DNA from: Otatea glauca
Taxonomy: Eukaryota > Streptophyta > Magnoliopsida > Poales > Poaceae
Assembly: GCA_036346275.1 (NCBI GenBank)
Contig: CM070723.1
Location: forward strand, 26,666,176-26,730,175
Direction of reading: 5' to 3'
Length of the DNA stretch: 64,000 nt
Shown here: positions 33,534 to 44,989 of the stretch, piece after piece
How positions within the stretch are numbered: the stretch's first letter is position 1
How the letters are laid out: each line of letters starts with the position of its first letter
The notes under the pieces: generated by a model
Databases searched by the model: none
Told to the model about the DNA's origin: nothing
What the model saw: only the letters and a program-made list of their open reading frames with translations
Position numbers and translations under genes: made by a program

Positions 33534-36500
33534 TTAGTACTGAATGCCAGAGCCTGGGAGTGTTGCACCCAAAGCCGATAAAGCACCGGCAGCCTTGGCA
33601 ATTACACATTGAGCTTCATCAATAATGCGGTCGTCTTCTTTGGCACTCCCTAGCACCGGTACCACTTTGGCCATTTGCTTCTTCACTCCGACCACGGCCA
33701 TAGCAATGCCAAGCTTCTGATCTTTGATGACCGATGAAGTTTTCTCAAGGGTTTGTTGGCCTTCTAGAATCTGCTTCTCTGTCTTGGCCAACTCTTCTAA
33801 GAGGAACTTCTTGGTCGATTCAAGTTTAGAGACGGATTCCTTGGTAGTCTTTAGCAGTTCAGTATCGGCATCAAATTTCTGCTTCTTAGCCTTAGCATCA
33901 GCAACCAGCTCGTCCAAAAGTTTCTGATCGGCTTCTTGAGCTTCGCACTATGCTATTCTTGCCTGAGCTGCCTCCACTTCTGTCGGGACCCGAATCTACA
34001 AATCCGAACCCTCTGTGTATTCTGCACTAGTTCAGGATCGTGCTAGTGCACACAGGCTAAACAGGGTTAAAGTATCACAATCATACACAGCGGAATAATA
34101 ATATAGTACTTCAAACATGTATTTAAACGAGTTGTGCGACCTTATGGTCTCCTTACATAGATCAGCCACGCAGGGCTTACATTATCAGAGTAAATAGAAA
34201 TAACAGCGGAAAACAAATAATCATCCGTAGAAGCCCCATCTTGCCACAGTCAACTGACTGGGCTTGCCCCCTAGATCTCTGGCTCCTCGACGTACTCCTC
34301 CTCCCATACTGGCGTTGATTCCTCCACTGGTGTTGTTTTGAAAGCAAAGGGTGAGTACACACCGTACTCAACAAGTAATGCACAGAATGCAGTGCTTATT
34401 ACTATATGCAAGGCTTATTCCAAAGAATTGGCTTACTATGTTCTTTTGCATCAAACAACATTTTAAACTTATATCTTACTTAGATTAAAAGCAGTGAAAC
34501 AACTATATATAATGCTAAGTTCTTCAAATGGTTTTTCTTCAAAGATTTTCGGCACACAGTCTTAAACAACTCATTTTTAGCATTGGCACACAACCACCCA
34601 ATCCACATTTTTATTTTTGAAGATCTAACCCTTGATTGTAATCCCCGAGCAATGTCCAATACCGTGGACTCGGCTATTCAAATAGATTTTACACTCTGCA
34701 GAGGTTGTACACTTTACCCACAAGATATAGCCATTCACCACACAGTTGACCGTCCGTAACAAAGCCTTTCAAGAACCTCTACCTTAACCAATGAACCTCT
34801 CCGGTGTTGCCTTCGCTATCACTTCTCTCACGCAGTGCCAGCCGAAGTATAGGACGGGCCAACACCGTTGGATGGGTACCAAGCTGCAGCACAGGTACGC
34901 TCCCCCGCACAGATACACCCCTGTGTACTGTCACCCTGAGGTATCAGAGGAAAGATATCAGAACCCTAATCAACTAGGTTTGTCCCATATCAGACATGTG
35001 GTTGTACGGGTGACTCAGATCAAAGGCTTGCAACGTGAAGTCCTTAACTGACCAAGGCAAGACTTCCAACACTCAAAAGTGGCACACAGCCCAATGTGGC
35101 ATACAGACTCACATCACTCATCAACCCATTGCCACACAGGCCCATCTGGCACACAGCCTCTTGCCACATGCTCCAGTCTAAATCATTTCCCACCCTGTTG
35201 ATTATTGTGCAACACATGCCAGCAATAACTCAACATCGGTGCAGAACCACACAGGTCTCTGAACCTCAATCTCATCATGTGGCATCATCACACCACTTTC
35301 AAAATACATTCAATATTTTATTAATCAATATTGTAGTATTTTCGAAAGATCATTAATGATTCGTTGCAAGGCTAAGCATCTATTCAGGGTCTAGCCTCCC
35401 TTGTTGGCATCATATTAACATCCAACAGATATGAATAACCTTAGGGTGTACAATGATTTAAAGGTATACAAATAGTAATTTCAAGGTGACATTAACAGTA
35501 TGGGTTGATTAGCTAAATTACCCAAACTCATTTAATTATATTTTAATTAATTTAGCATGCATAGTTTTAAAGCAAAATATATGTTCAAAAGAAACTGGGA
35601 TCAAAATGGTCAAAGCATCACTTGCCTTCAAAGAGTTCTTGATCCCGATGCGGAGCTTGGTCTTATACTGAAATTCTCTAGCAAAGCTTTCCGGCAAATC
35701 AACGTCTACTCGAAATAAATAAATACAAAATAAATATAATTTAGAGAGAGAAATTTAAACTCTAAAAATTCCACAAAATTCACCAATAAATAGATCTTGA
35801 TTTTACAAATTTTTACAAATTTCTTCAAATTTTTACAAATTGGAATCACCTCAATCAGAGTTAAAACACAAAAGTTATGGATTTTCAAAGTTTGCAAATA
35901 TATTAAACATAATAAACCGAATTAACATAATTATTTTTCAATAGAAAAAATGATTTATTGCGTCAGCAACACGTCAGCTGACACGTGGCGCACTCTGGTA
36001 CAGCGACGTCACCTCGGTCTATAGACCCAGTCCACGGCTCGGGTCGGTCCACCGTGGACTCGGTCCACAGAACAGTGCGCCTGGCCCCCACCAGATGATG
36101 TCAGCACTGACGTCACTGCTGACGTCAGCTGATTGCCTCAAGATTCGTGCACGACACGCGTCACTATCTCGTCTGATCCCAACCGACGACCACATCTCAA
36201 CTACGTGGCACAATCACGGCCGTCAAAAGATCAACGGTCAGATCTCCTGCGCGTGAGCTCGACGACGGTTCGCATCTCGGGTACACGTGTCGAGCATCCA
36301 ACGGCTGGATCCCATGCGCGAGCTAGGCGACGCCTCGGGCTACGCGGCAACACGTGGCACGATCGCGACGGCTCGTTTGAAATCCACGGCCGAGATTGGT
36401 CCGGTCCTCGATCAAAGATGCACACGCGTCCATACGCGATTCGGCGGGGGCGCGGCGTCATCTCCGCCGCTGGTTCAAATTTGAAAGGCACGGATCTGCG

Positions 36501-39500
36501 CGCCACAGTTCAACCCCCAGCTACCGTTTAGATCTAATCCAACGACCCACGGTACCCGAGCTATTTACTATTCATCAAACTACGCGGCGTAATCTCACGC
36601 GTACACTATCGATCCAACGGTTGAGACTAAAACAAAGCGCAGAAACTAGATCTAATCACCGCCGTTCAATCTACACATCTACGGTCAAGATTAACGCTAG
36701 GCAAATGAGGAGATTAGCGACGTGGAAGTACTAGAATCGCGTGACGCAGATCGGACGGTCGGCGATGCTTGATGAAGTCGACGACGGCGAGGAAGCGAAG
36801 GTTGCCGGAGCTGGGGAAGACGACGCAGCCAACGGCGCTACGGGGCTTCTCTGGCTTGAAGAAGTGATCCAATTGATGCGGCTTGGCGAGAGCGTCACTC
36901 CGGTGACCTTGGTGACGGCGGAGAGGAATCGGTGACGGCGGAACAAGGCAAGAACAATAGCGGAGCGGTGTGGCAACTACGGCGAGCTACTGCAGAGTCT
37001 CAAGGGCGTCTCGGCGTGCGTGCGAGGAGTCAAAAGGAGTGGCGAGAGAACCTCTGCACGCCGCACTTAATTGATACTTAAAAGCTGCCTCGACGTGCGT
37101 GAAACCCGCCGGCGAAACTCACGGCCATCAATGCCCACGTCTCTCCGGTGATCCCGCGAGGAAGAAGCAACATGGCGCAATCCCGACCGTCCGTGCGGCG
37201 ATGATCCGAAGGCACACGCGTGCGGGCGGCGCGGCGCAACGGCAGCCATTGGATCCCGATCCGACGGTGCAGATACGCGATGGCTAGGGTTTCGACGCGC
37301 TGGGCCGGGCTGAGCACAGTGCTGGTCCGGCCAATACTATTCATTCCATTTTTAAACCCTTTTTCATTTAAAATAATTTTGTTAATTAAACAAAGCCAAA
37401 ATAAATAGCAAAAATACCGGGAAAAATCTTGAAAATTTTTAGAAAATACTTTGGGACATTTGAAACTCAAATAAAATATTTCCAGCAAAACTTTGTATAA
37501 AGTTTTGTATTATTTTAATTAAATGCAAGAAAGGTCACAAATGAATAAATCCAATTAAATTCTTATAAATTTTCAAAAATTCTCAAAAATAAAAAATACT
37601 CCAAAATTTAAAATAGAGTAAATTTTAGGGTGTTACAACTTCTGACTTCCTTTCGTCTATGTGACAGACGTTAAGGAGTGTGTCCATTGCTTCTGAGGGC
37701 AGGTCGACTTCGACTGCTGCCATGGCATCTTGGATCGGCTGGTTGTTGGCTAAGATCTCTGATTGCGGCCTCATCACAAGGTCAAAGAGCTTGTTGAAAC
37801 GCTCTTACATCCCTGGAGCAGAGGTGACTACAGCCGATGCTTCCTTTGACACTTCTAGGATTTTCCTGATCTCTGCGTCATAGTCATTAGTGGCCATGAT
37901 CTCAGGATCGTCCAGATCGTCCAATGAGAATCCCAACAAGTTGGTTGGATCAGAGGACTCTTGAAGTGCTTCGGCCGTCGTGACTGGTGGCGTCGGTAGA
38001 GACAGAGAGAGAGCTCCTAGAGAAGCAGCAGGGAGGTCGGCCAAGATTGTCGGCACCTACACAGACGGTGTCGGATGAAGAGAAAATCAAAGGTTAAGCC
38101 AGCATCTTGAGAAACATAAGTTGTTAATCAAAGTGTACTGCTTACCTCTGTAGTAGCCAACGCATGTGGCGAGCTCTCGGCACTCTTCTCCTGAGGCTTT
38201 GATCCACTTTTCGCTGGAGCCTTGGTGTACTTGGTTTTCTTCTTTTCTGAAGCAATGATCGGATAAGAATTAATTGCAAAAGAAATATAAAGAAATGAAA
38301 GTCGATCATAGTATGCTTACTTGGTTGTTTCTTCTCGATGTTCGATAATGATGGACTTTGAATCCCTAGAGTACCCGAAGTATACCCGGTGAGGCCATCG
38401 ATTGATGTGGCCTTTTACTTTGTTGGCCACTACCCGATTGGCCAGCAGCCTTGGCCTATTAAGCAAACAAAGGTCGGTCAATAAAATGTCTTAAGGAAAA
38501 ATAAAAGACAAATAAGGTGAAGTTGATCAAAGGCCGATACCTCGCTTGGTATTTTTTCTAAGCTTGTGTTAGTGTAACTCGATGAACTAGCTTCATTGTT
38601 AGAATCACTGTTAGACACTAATGTCGGCTCTAGTAGGTCTGGGAAGAAGTCCTTGATTATGATTGACAGAGTATTTTCCATATACAATAAATCCGCAATA
38701 GCCGACCACCATGAGGTGAAACCACCAGCCCGACGGGCATTCAACAAGAAGTGAGGAAAGCTGCGAAGTTGGAGCTCATTAGCTATTTCTAAAACCAGCT
38801 TGGTTGCAGTAGCATTACAGACTCTAGCCCTGGGCTGTAGCCGATCAAGGAGTGGTAAGCTTGGAATCACTTGACCAAAACCAAGTTGTCTTGCATAGAC
38901 TGAAGGATGGTAAAATTCATACGATGGTTGGAATGTCCGATTCCTGGTGTGAAGGTCGGCATGAAAAACGCATGGAGAGACGAAAAGTTTGTACAAGTCT
39001 AGGATCTCTTTAGGCATCAAAGAGATGTCGGCTCCTAAATGCAAGAAAGAGGGCCAAGGACAATCGGTTGTGGCACTGTAACTAAAGAAATCCTATTGCT
39101 TGAAGTCTTCAGTGTCTAATTGCATGAAGAAGGATACAAATTTTCTAGAGTTTATAGGAGCGATCTTTGTCTCATTACTGGAGCACATCATAAATCTTTC
39201 ACCAAAAGATCGGCGTTCCCTGAATTGGAGAGGTGCGCCTTCTGGAGTATCATCTCTTAGAAAAGGAGTCCCGTCGACTAAATTTAGGTTGAAAGGGCGA
39301 CTGAATAGGCAATACAACTAGATCTGCATGAACCACATCGGACCTCCCACATTGCCGACAGTGAAATGTTCAAAACCAGTAAAAAATCGACTCCTTATTA
39401 CGTACAACATCTGATACACAGCACCTAGAAATGTTTTTCCTAATGCTAGCCGAAGACCTTCAATAGGCTGTTCTGCTATGACTTAATAGACTTGAGTCGG

Positions 39501-40098
39501 CCCAAGGGTGCCCCACAAAATAAGAATCGATCCAGCCAAAGGTTAAGCAAAGCAGCGTGTTCTTCATCCGATATAGGCCCATTAACTTTATTATTATTTC
39601 TGACCTATTTGGTCCATCCTTCACCCTTCGCTTTGATAAGTTTATGTCTAGGCTTACCGCTAAAAGCCAACAGTTGTTCACCATCTGGCCTAAGGCAGCA
39701 CATTGGGCTATGTCGAAAAGAGTTGGGCCGATGGGACCAGTACGAAATAAAAAGGCATTGAAGCAATCTAACCAAAAATAACAAGCCGTGGCCACTAGGG
39801 GCTCATTGGCTTCTAGATCGGCTAAGGAAAGGGGGATGCATTCGGCTATACCGATCTTTTCCCATTCACCCCTCTTTTGGGCTGCCACTCTAATAAACCA
39901 ATTCCTCCACCCCTTGAGAGCTGTCGGCCAAGCTCTGAAACTTTTATTCCATCCTTCTATATGATGACCAGAAGTCGACAACGGAAGAAGAGGAATTTCT
40001 TGATTTGTGACAGTATTGACATCTAAATTTCCTAAAGGACCCAAAAAGTATTGATCATTGCTATGTGGGATTGGGATGAGTACCTGACTCGGGTCCAT
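33534..40098 (-). pseudogene. Antisense PMD-like gene of gypsy element, split by LTR
   Basis: This gene runs opposite to gag-pol. Start ATG 40098 (MDPSQVLIPIPHSN) has a TATA box 130 bases upstream. The first exon, ~40098-38541, keeps a conserved coding trace with a few stops and one frameshift near 39520. WPTALKGWRNWFIRV and CYFWLDCFNAFLFRTGPIGP resemble plant mobile domain proteins; later parts are EGAPLQFRERRSFGERFMMC and RARVCNATATKLVLEIANEL. Smaller pieces follow at ~38340-38160 and 38056-37805. After the nested LTR-Y the last piece (33917-33534) is a coiled-coil-rich stretch ending before integrase. Antisense extra ORFs after pol are known in Tat elements. Role unknown. Confidence 0.75.
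33981..37637 (-). mobile_element. Solo LTR-Y nested in gypsy element
   Basis: It starts TGTCGGGACCCG and ends GGGTGTTACA, with a perfect 5-bp duplication ACTTC on both sides (33976-33980 and 37638-37642). There is no internal direct repeat and no gag or pol, so this 3657-bp block is best read as a solo LTR from unequal recombination. Read on the minus strand it is TGTAACACCC...CCCGACA, like long LTRs of RIRE3/Tekay-type grass gypsy elements. Frames inside it (36133-36976 and others) are not recognisable genes. Strand is inferred from that resemblance. Confidence 0.88.
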
Positions 40099-40226
40099 TG
40101 CACCCGATCTAGAAAGGTGATCGAGCTAAGGGATTGTTTCGAAGATTCATCAAACGAAGAGCTTAAGCCGATTGCAGATGGTTTGAGAGCTCGAGCGCAT
40201 GAAGAATGACCATGTGGGGGCTGCAT

Positions 40227-40233
40227 TTTATAG
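40227..40233 (-). promoter_or_regulatory. TATA box of antisense gene
   Basis: Minus-strand TATAAAA lies in CTATAAAATGC, 130 bases upstream of the antisense ATG at 40098. It gives the PMD-like gene its own promoter next to the 3' LTR. Confidence 0.6.
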
Positions 40234-40404
40234 CACGGTGAAAATTTGAAGCGGCGGGAAATGGATCTTAAAAGACACGGGTAGTTAAAACGCACTACAC
40301 GCATGTTAGAAAATTAAAGCGGCAATTACTGTATAAAGATTAGCAGTTAGCCGATGGAAAAAAGCCGATAGTTGCAATGTTTGGAAGATAACAAGTTATC
40401 TCTC

Positions 40405-40414
40405 AAAAATGGGG
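40405..40414 (+). promoter_or_regulatory. Polypurine tract
   Basis: AAAAATGGGG lies five bases before the 3' LTR. It is the probable plus-strand primer, though interrupted by one T. Confidence 0.5.
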
Positions 40415-40419
40415 TCATA

Positions 40420-41070
40420 TGTTTGCACCAAAATTTGGCAGTTATGGTTAAAATCGGCAAGAGAAAATCAACATACAGTAACCAACAAACGATTTGCAAA
40501 TATTTGAAGATATTTGGTAACGGTAAAGATTTTAAGGGAAAGCTATCCAGATTGAGGCCGATACGGATCATACTTTGTAACGTATTGTGATAGGACACGA
40601 TCGGCCGACGGGTATAAAAGGAGGACAAGGGCGAACTGAAGAAAACTATCACAAGCAAACACACCAATTTACATTATTCTCTTTTCCTGTCGACTAGGAG
40701 TAGTTCTTGTAATTTAGTCTTTGTAATTCGATCTTGATCAATAAAGTTGCGCATCGCCGATTGTTGATCTTCTTCAAATTACACCCAAGTTCGATTTATT
40801 CTAATTTTTTTGCGCATCGCCTTCTTCAGAATCGATCTACCTTTATCCTCTGATTAGCCTTAATCAGCTAGTTAGACTTACCCCTTTATCTTGACTTAAT
40901 CGGCTTTGAGCTGATTGAATCTAAGCCGATTGATCTTCACAATCGGCTTTGAGTGAATTTCATATTTTTACCTTGTCGATTCCAGGTCAAATCGACTGGC
41001 ACGCTCTAAACCAGGTGTTCATCTGGTGTGCTGTTGTCTGAAACCATACTTCAAATTTTTGACGTCAACA
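40420..41070 (+). repeat. 3' LTR of gypsy element
   Basis: It starts TGTTTGCACC and ends GACGTCAACA, followed by CATAG. It keeps the canonical TG lost in the 5' LTR. TATA box at 40613-40620. Confidence 0.93.
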
Positions 41071-41075
41071 CATAG

Positions 41076-41823
41076 AGAAGCATATGATTGTGTGATGATC
41101 ATGCTTTATGGATTATGGATGTGCGATATAAACACAATTATATGGATAACATGTTAGTGAATATGTTATTAGATAGACCCATTATGAAACCTCGCATTGA
41201 GCATTACATGCGTGTCATTAGTTGGTTTCATTGAATGTTTATAATTGATCATCCTACCTGAGACATAGATGAATCCCAACATGAGTATCACATTCTTTGA
41301 TGTTACTAATTGTTGTAGATAATAGGATAACTACATTAGTTACACTCTGTAATGTGTTAAGACATACGGAGGGATGTGTATAGTCAAGATGGAATATTGT
41401 CCTCGTTATACGAGGACAAGGTATCTTAAGGCCAATCGAAGAAGATAGACTAAAGAATGTGCATATCCATTCCTGAGCAGGTTGAGGTGTCAACTACTTA
41501 ATCTATTTAGCTTAGCTATGAAGATTCAAGAAACAACGGATTATACAACAAAAGGATGTCACATATCATGCCTTGGGTTTAATCTTGGTATCTAAAAGTG
41601 CAAAAGGATCGAACATATATTAGTCGATTATTCCTTATATGCCACTGGAATTTAGGAAAATTAATGAATGTCACAGACATATAGGGTCAGAGCCCAATGT
41701 CTGTGAGACAATGAGTGGTATATAAGAGATGATGTAAACTTTCAGCGACATATAATGAAATGCCCCTATATTCGTTGATGGTTGGTCGGATAATTGTAAC
41801 CATGTTGTTTGAGAAGTTATAAT
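41076..41823. other. No gene recognised
   Basis: AT-rich sequence between the gypsy target duplication and the X LTR. No clear frame; the 41254-41493 minus frame is not recognisable. It may be part of element X or plain flanking DNA. Confidence 0.4.
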
Positions 41824-43211
41824 TGAAGGGGAACGAGTAGGCTACTCTAACATAAATTCAAATTTTTGTATCGCGTAACCAAGGAACCATTGAAAGTAAT
41901 AGATCATGGAATTACCTCTAGACGTGGAGACCCATAGTAGAGGTCGATGTAGCGCATTGGTGTGGTTGTAGTTATACTGGACTTACACCACCTCCAATAT
42001 CTCCTCGTGACCGTTGCAGATTGCAGATCGTCCTTGCCACCATCACAGGTTGCGAACTGTCCTAGCATTGAAGCTTCACAGCAACGCCTCCAAGGTATCC
42101 ACATGTACAGGGCAGAGGCACCACGCATTGGAGTGCTAGCGCCAGCTACGTGGTTTTGATTGAAGGAGGTGTAGCAGCTAGGATTTTGGGAATTCTGAAA
42201 TTCCTATGGTGTCTCTTAACCCTAAAGCGACCACACCCTCTCTTTATATAAACGCCCCATAATGGGTCTCTACATTAGAGGCCCATTAGGAACTCGAAGT
42301 CCATTAGGAATTCGAAGCCCAATAGAATTTGGAGCACCATCCAAATTAAGTACCAACCGTTTAAACGTGTGACCCTATAAGTTCACTATACTTAGACATG
42401 GCATAAATACTCTTACTCGACCATTAATCAATAGCGGTCCCTAGTAGGACGTGCTGACTCCTAAGTATATGTAAAGAACATAGCGGACGAACCTTAACAA
42501 TGGTTAGTTATATGCATTTTCCTTTGCCTCGTGACATTGGTCAAACTCAAGACAAGTATGTGCCATCCTTGTTTAGTTAGCTCGATTGCTCTTTCTCGAT
42601 TATGTGACACAGAATCCCCGGCTACGGTTCACTTCTTTAACCGCGAGTAGCATTGCCATGCATTTCCGGAATCCTACCACACTAGAGGCCTATAGATATC
42701 TCTCCTATTGTACGGAGGGGCAAATCCTGTCTTGATCGACCATACCTCGCAACATGCTTCATGACAAACCTAAAAGCCACCTTTATAACTACCCAGTTAC
42801 AGAGAAGCGTTTAGCAACCCCTAAGTAAGTCATTACACATCTCGAGTACATGCGTCAACCTCAAGTCTAAGGATATAGGATACATATTGTATATGAGACC
42901 AACTGATGACAAGTAAGATTACAACGCTCTCGCAGTGTCTCAAGGTGGGTCAATCCAACTCCATGTTCTCTAACATGTGTCCATATTATTGGTTTGTTAT
43001 CTTCATATCCATGACATGTGAAACATGGTCATCAACCAATAAATATGCTAGTCTATTCATATGTGTCCTCATATGTTTATCGACTAGGGATCACTTTTGA
43101 ATAATTATCACAAAGTCATATATAGAGTTTCAAAAACAAGTCACATACTTGCTAATAAATAATAATGACATTATTCAAGGAACAAGATAATAAATTATGA
43201 ACATAAGGAAA
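41824..43211 (-). mobile_element. Second X LTR, truncated by copia 1
   Basis: It begins TGAAGGGGAACGAGTAGGC and follows the X LTR at 2365-3761 block by block, including TATATAAAG (minus) at 42242-42250. No primer site abuts it, so it is solo or a 3' LTR. It stops about 60 bases short of the expected end, where the copia LTR begins at 43212. Confidence 0.75.
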
Positions 43212-44933
43212 TGAAGGACCATGTGGAGGTCTATCCAGATTTGTGATGAGTATTTGACTAAATTTGAGCTTGGGTTCCTCTTGTCTGAGTTTGATTTGAA
43301 ATAGATTTTCAGTTGGAAGCAATCTGAAGTCTTCTCTGTTTTCCCAGTGCTACCGGCTAGAACGAGGAAAAATGAATTTTAATGAGTGGACTTTGATGGA
43401 TTTATTGCACATCTTTGTGGGCATTGCTATGTGAGGAGTTTCCTTATTTCTTATGGTTGCAGGACGACAGTGCTAGGTCATGGTGAGGCGAAGGATGGCC
43501 GGGACTAGGCGAGGAGCGTCGTAGGTCCAGACGGTCAGGGACTAGGTGAAGGATGGCCGGGACTAATATGATCAGAGACGGAGTCCGTGCAAGCCTTGAA
43601 GACAAGGAATGGATGTGATGCTAGATAGATGCTGCTAGGATCGATGAGGGCCGTCGGATTGCGGTCTAGTTGATAGGATAGCGGGTCTAGTTAGTGTGCT
43701 TTGAGAACCGTGCAAGAAAACCCATTATGTGTTGTGGGTTTTGGGTGAACCCTTACATGGCTGGTTGAGTGGGTAAATCCTAGCCCTTGATGGATGCTCT
43801 AGGGTTTAGAGGCTCATCCAAGGGTGGTAGGTGGCCCAAGAGTTGTACAAATAGGGGTGGAGGGGTAGCCTTCCCCCCTTGAAGGTTTTGAGGTTTTTGA
43901 TGCTCCTTTCAGCTTTGCCCACAAGAATGTGAGGCTTTGTAACCTCTCCTTCCAGAAATGAAATGTTTCCTCAAATCATTTCTTTTCTTTGTGCATTTAT
44001 ATTACGCATTTAAATTACGCAATTTACATTATGCACTTAAATTCCGCACTTAAATTTCGCAATTAAATTCAGCACTTACATTTATGCAATTTGGATTTGC
44101 CTCCCCTCCTTCTAAATGCTGCTATTCTAGGATGTCTTGATGGTGTTCATTTGGTTTTACATCTTTCTTACACCCTTGGATAGAATAGAGATCATGTTTT
44201 TTTTATCAAATTGCAAATCTGTCCAGAACTTGTTCTTCGCGCAGCAGTCAGTGTTTGATTTTTCTAACAATATAGAAAAATTATTTTTAAGTGCTTCTTT
44301 TTGGAGACGGTGCAGGACTCATATATCCATCTGTAGAAAATTTCTTGAGTCCACTGGTTGCACCTGTTGAGCGCTATGAAGTGGAAACCGAGCCTTAAAC
44401 TTTTTGGTCGAAGTTCCTGAATATCTGTATTCCATGATTTTTCATGTTTATTATACAAAGCTTTTTGAGGTGATTTTTGGTGGAGTGTTTCATGACTCAA
44501 CTTATCAGAGGGATAAAAATTACCACAAATTTTAGAGCAACAAAAACTCACCAACCACCTACTCTAATTGAGGACAATTTCTGGAAAATCTGCTTTTACT
44601 TTTCTAGATAGAGACTTTGATGTTTTTGCTTTATCTCTTTTAGAAAAGTAGTTTTTGAGTTGATTCCTCTTTGTTTGAACACTTGACAACCAGGATTGTG
44701 ATTCAAAATCCCTCACATGATTCATGGTTCTCATCCATGCAAGCTAGGGGTACACATAGTTGTCTAATTGTTTGGGTTTTCGGAGGGTGTGCGAATCTGA
44801 GAAACACCAGTTTGAAGGAAAATCTTTGAGTGTTTCAGATTTTTGTTGCGAGATTATTTGGAGTACTTTGAGTGGTGGAAAATTTTATTTGGGATCATTC
44901 ACCCCCCCCTCTAATCGCCATTTCGATCTTCCA
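43212..44933 (+). repeat. 5' LTR of copia 1
   Basis: It starts TGAAGGACC and ends GATCTTCCA; other copies end GGTCCTTCA, so the LTR ends are a short inverted repeat. 1722 bp. The TATA position is mutated to TACAAATAG near 43856. Confidence 0.85.
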
Positions 44934-44934
44934 A

Positions 44935-44947
44935 TTGGTATTAGAGC
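44935..44947 (+). promoter_or_regulatory. Primer-binding site of copia 1
   Basis: TTGGTATTAGAGC differs at one base from the initiator-Met-tRNA site TTGGTATCAGAGC usual in copia elements, and sits right after the LTR. Confidence 0.8.
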
Positions 44948-44989
44948 CGGTTTTGCTCTTTCATAGATCTTGACCGGTCTCAAGAGCCA

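Larger units (their letters stand above)
25859..41070 (+). mobile_element. Tat-type Ty3/gypsy retrotransposon, full length
   Basis: This is a 15.2-kb element bounded by 652- and 651-bp LTRs and a perfect 5-bp duplication CATAG (25854-25858 and 41071-41075). Internal order is primer-binding site, gag, protease, RT, RNase H, second RNase H, integrase, all plus strand; an antisense gene then fills the ~7 kb before the 3' LTR. A second, archaeal-like RNase H and an extra ORF after pol are features of the Tat lineage (RIRE2, Grande, Ogre relatives). Stops and frameshifts in gag and pol make it non-autonomous now. A solo LTR-Y is nested at 33981-37637; without it the element was about 11.5 kb. By eye the LTRs differ at roughly 35 sites (~5%). 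Confidence 0.93.

Noticed and set aside
36133..36976. GC-rich frames suggesting a host gene
   Set aside because: They lie wholly within the solo LTR-Y, on both strands, without domains; typical of GC-rich LTR sequence.
25859..41070. Autonomous, active gypsy element
   Set aside because: Structure is complete but gag and pol have stops and frameshifts and the integrase lacks its catalytic Glu.
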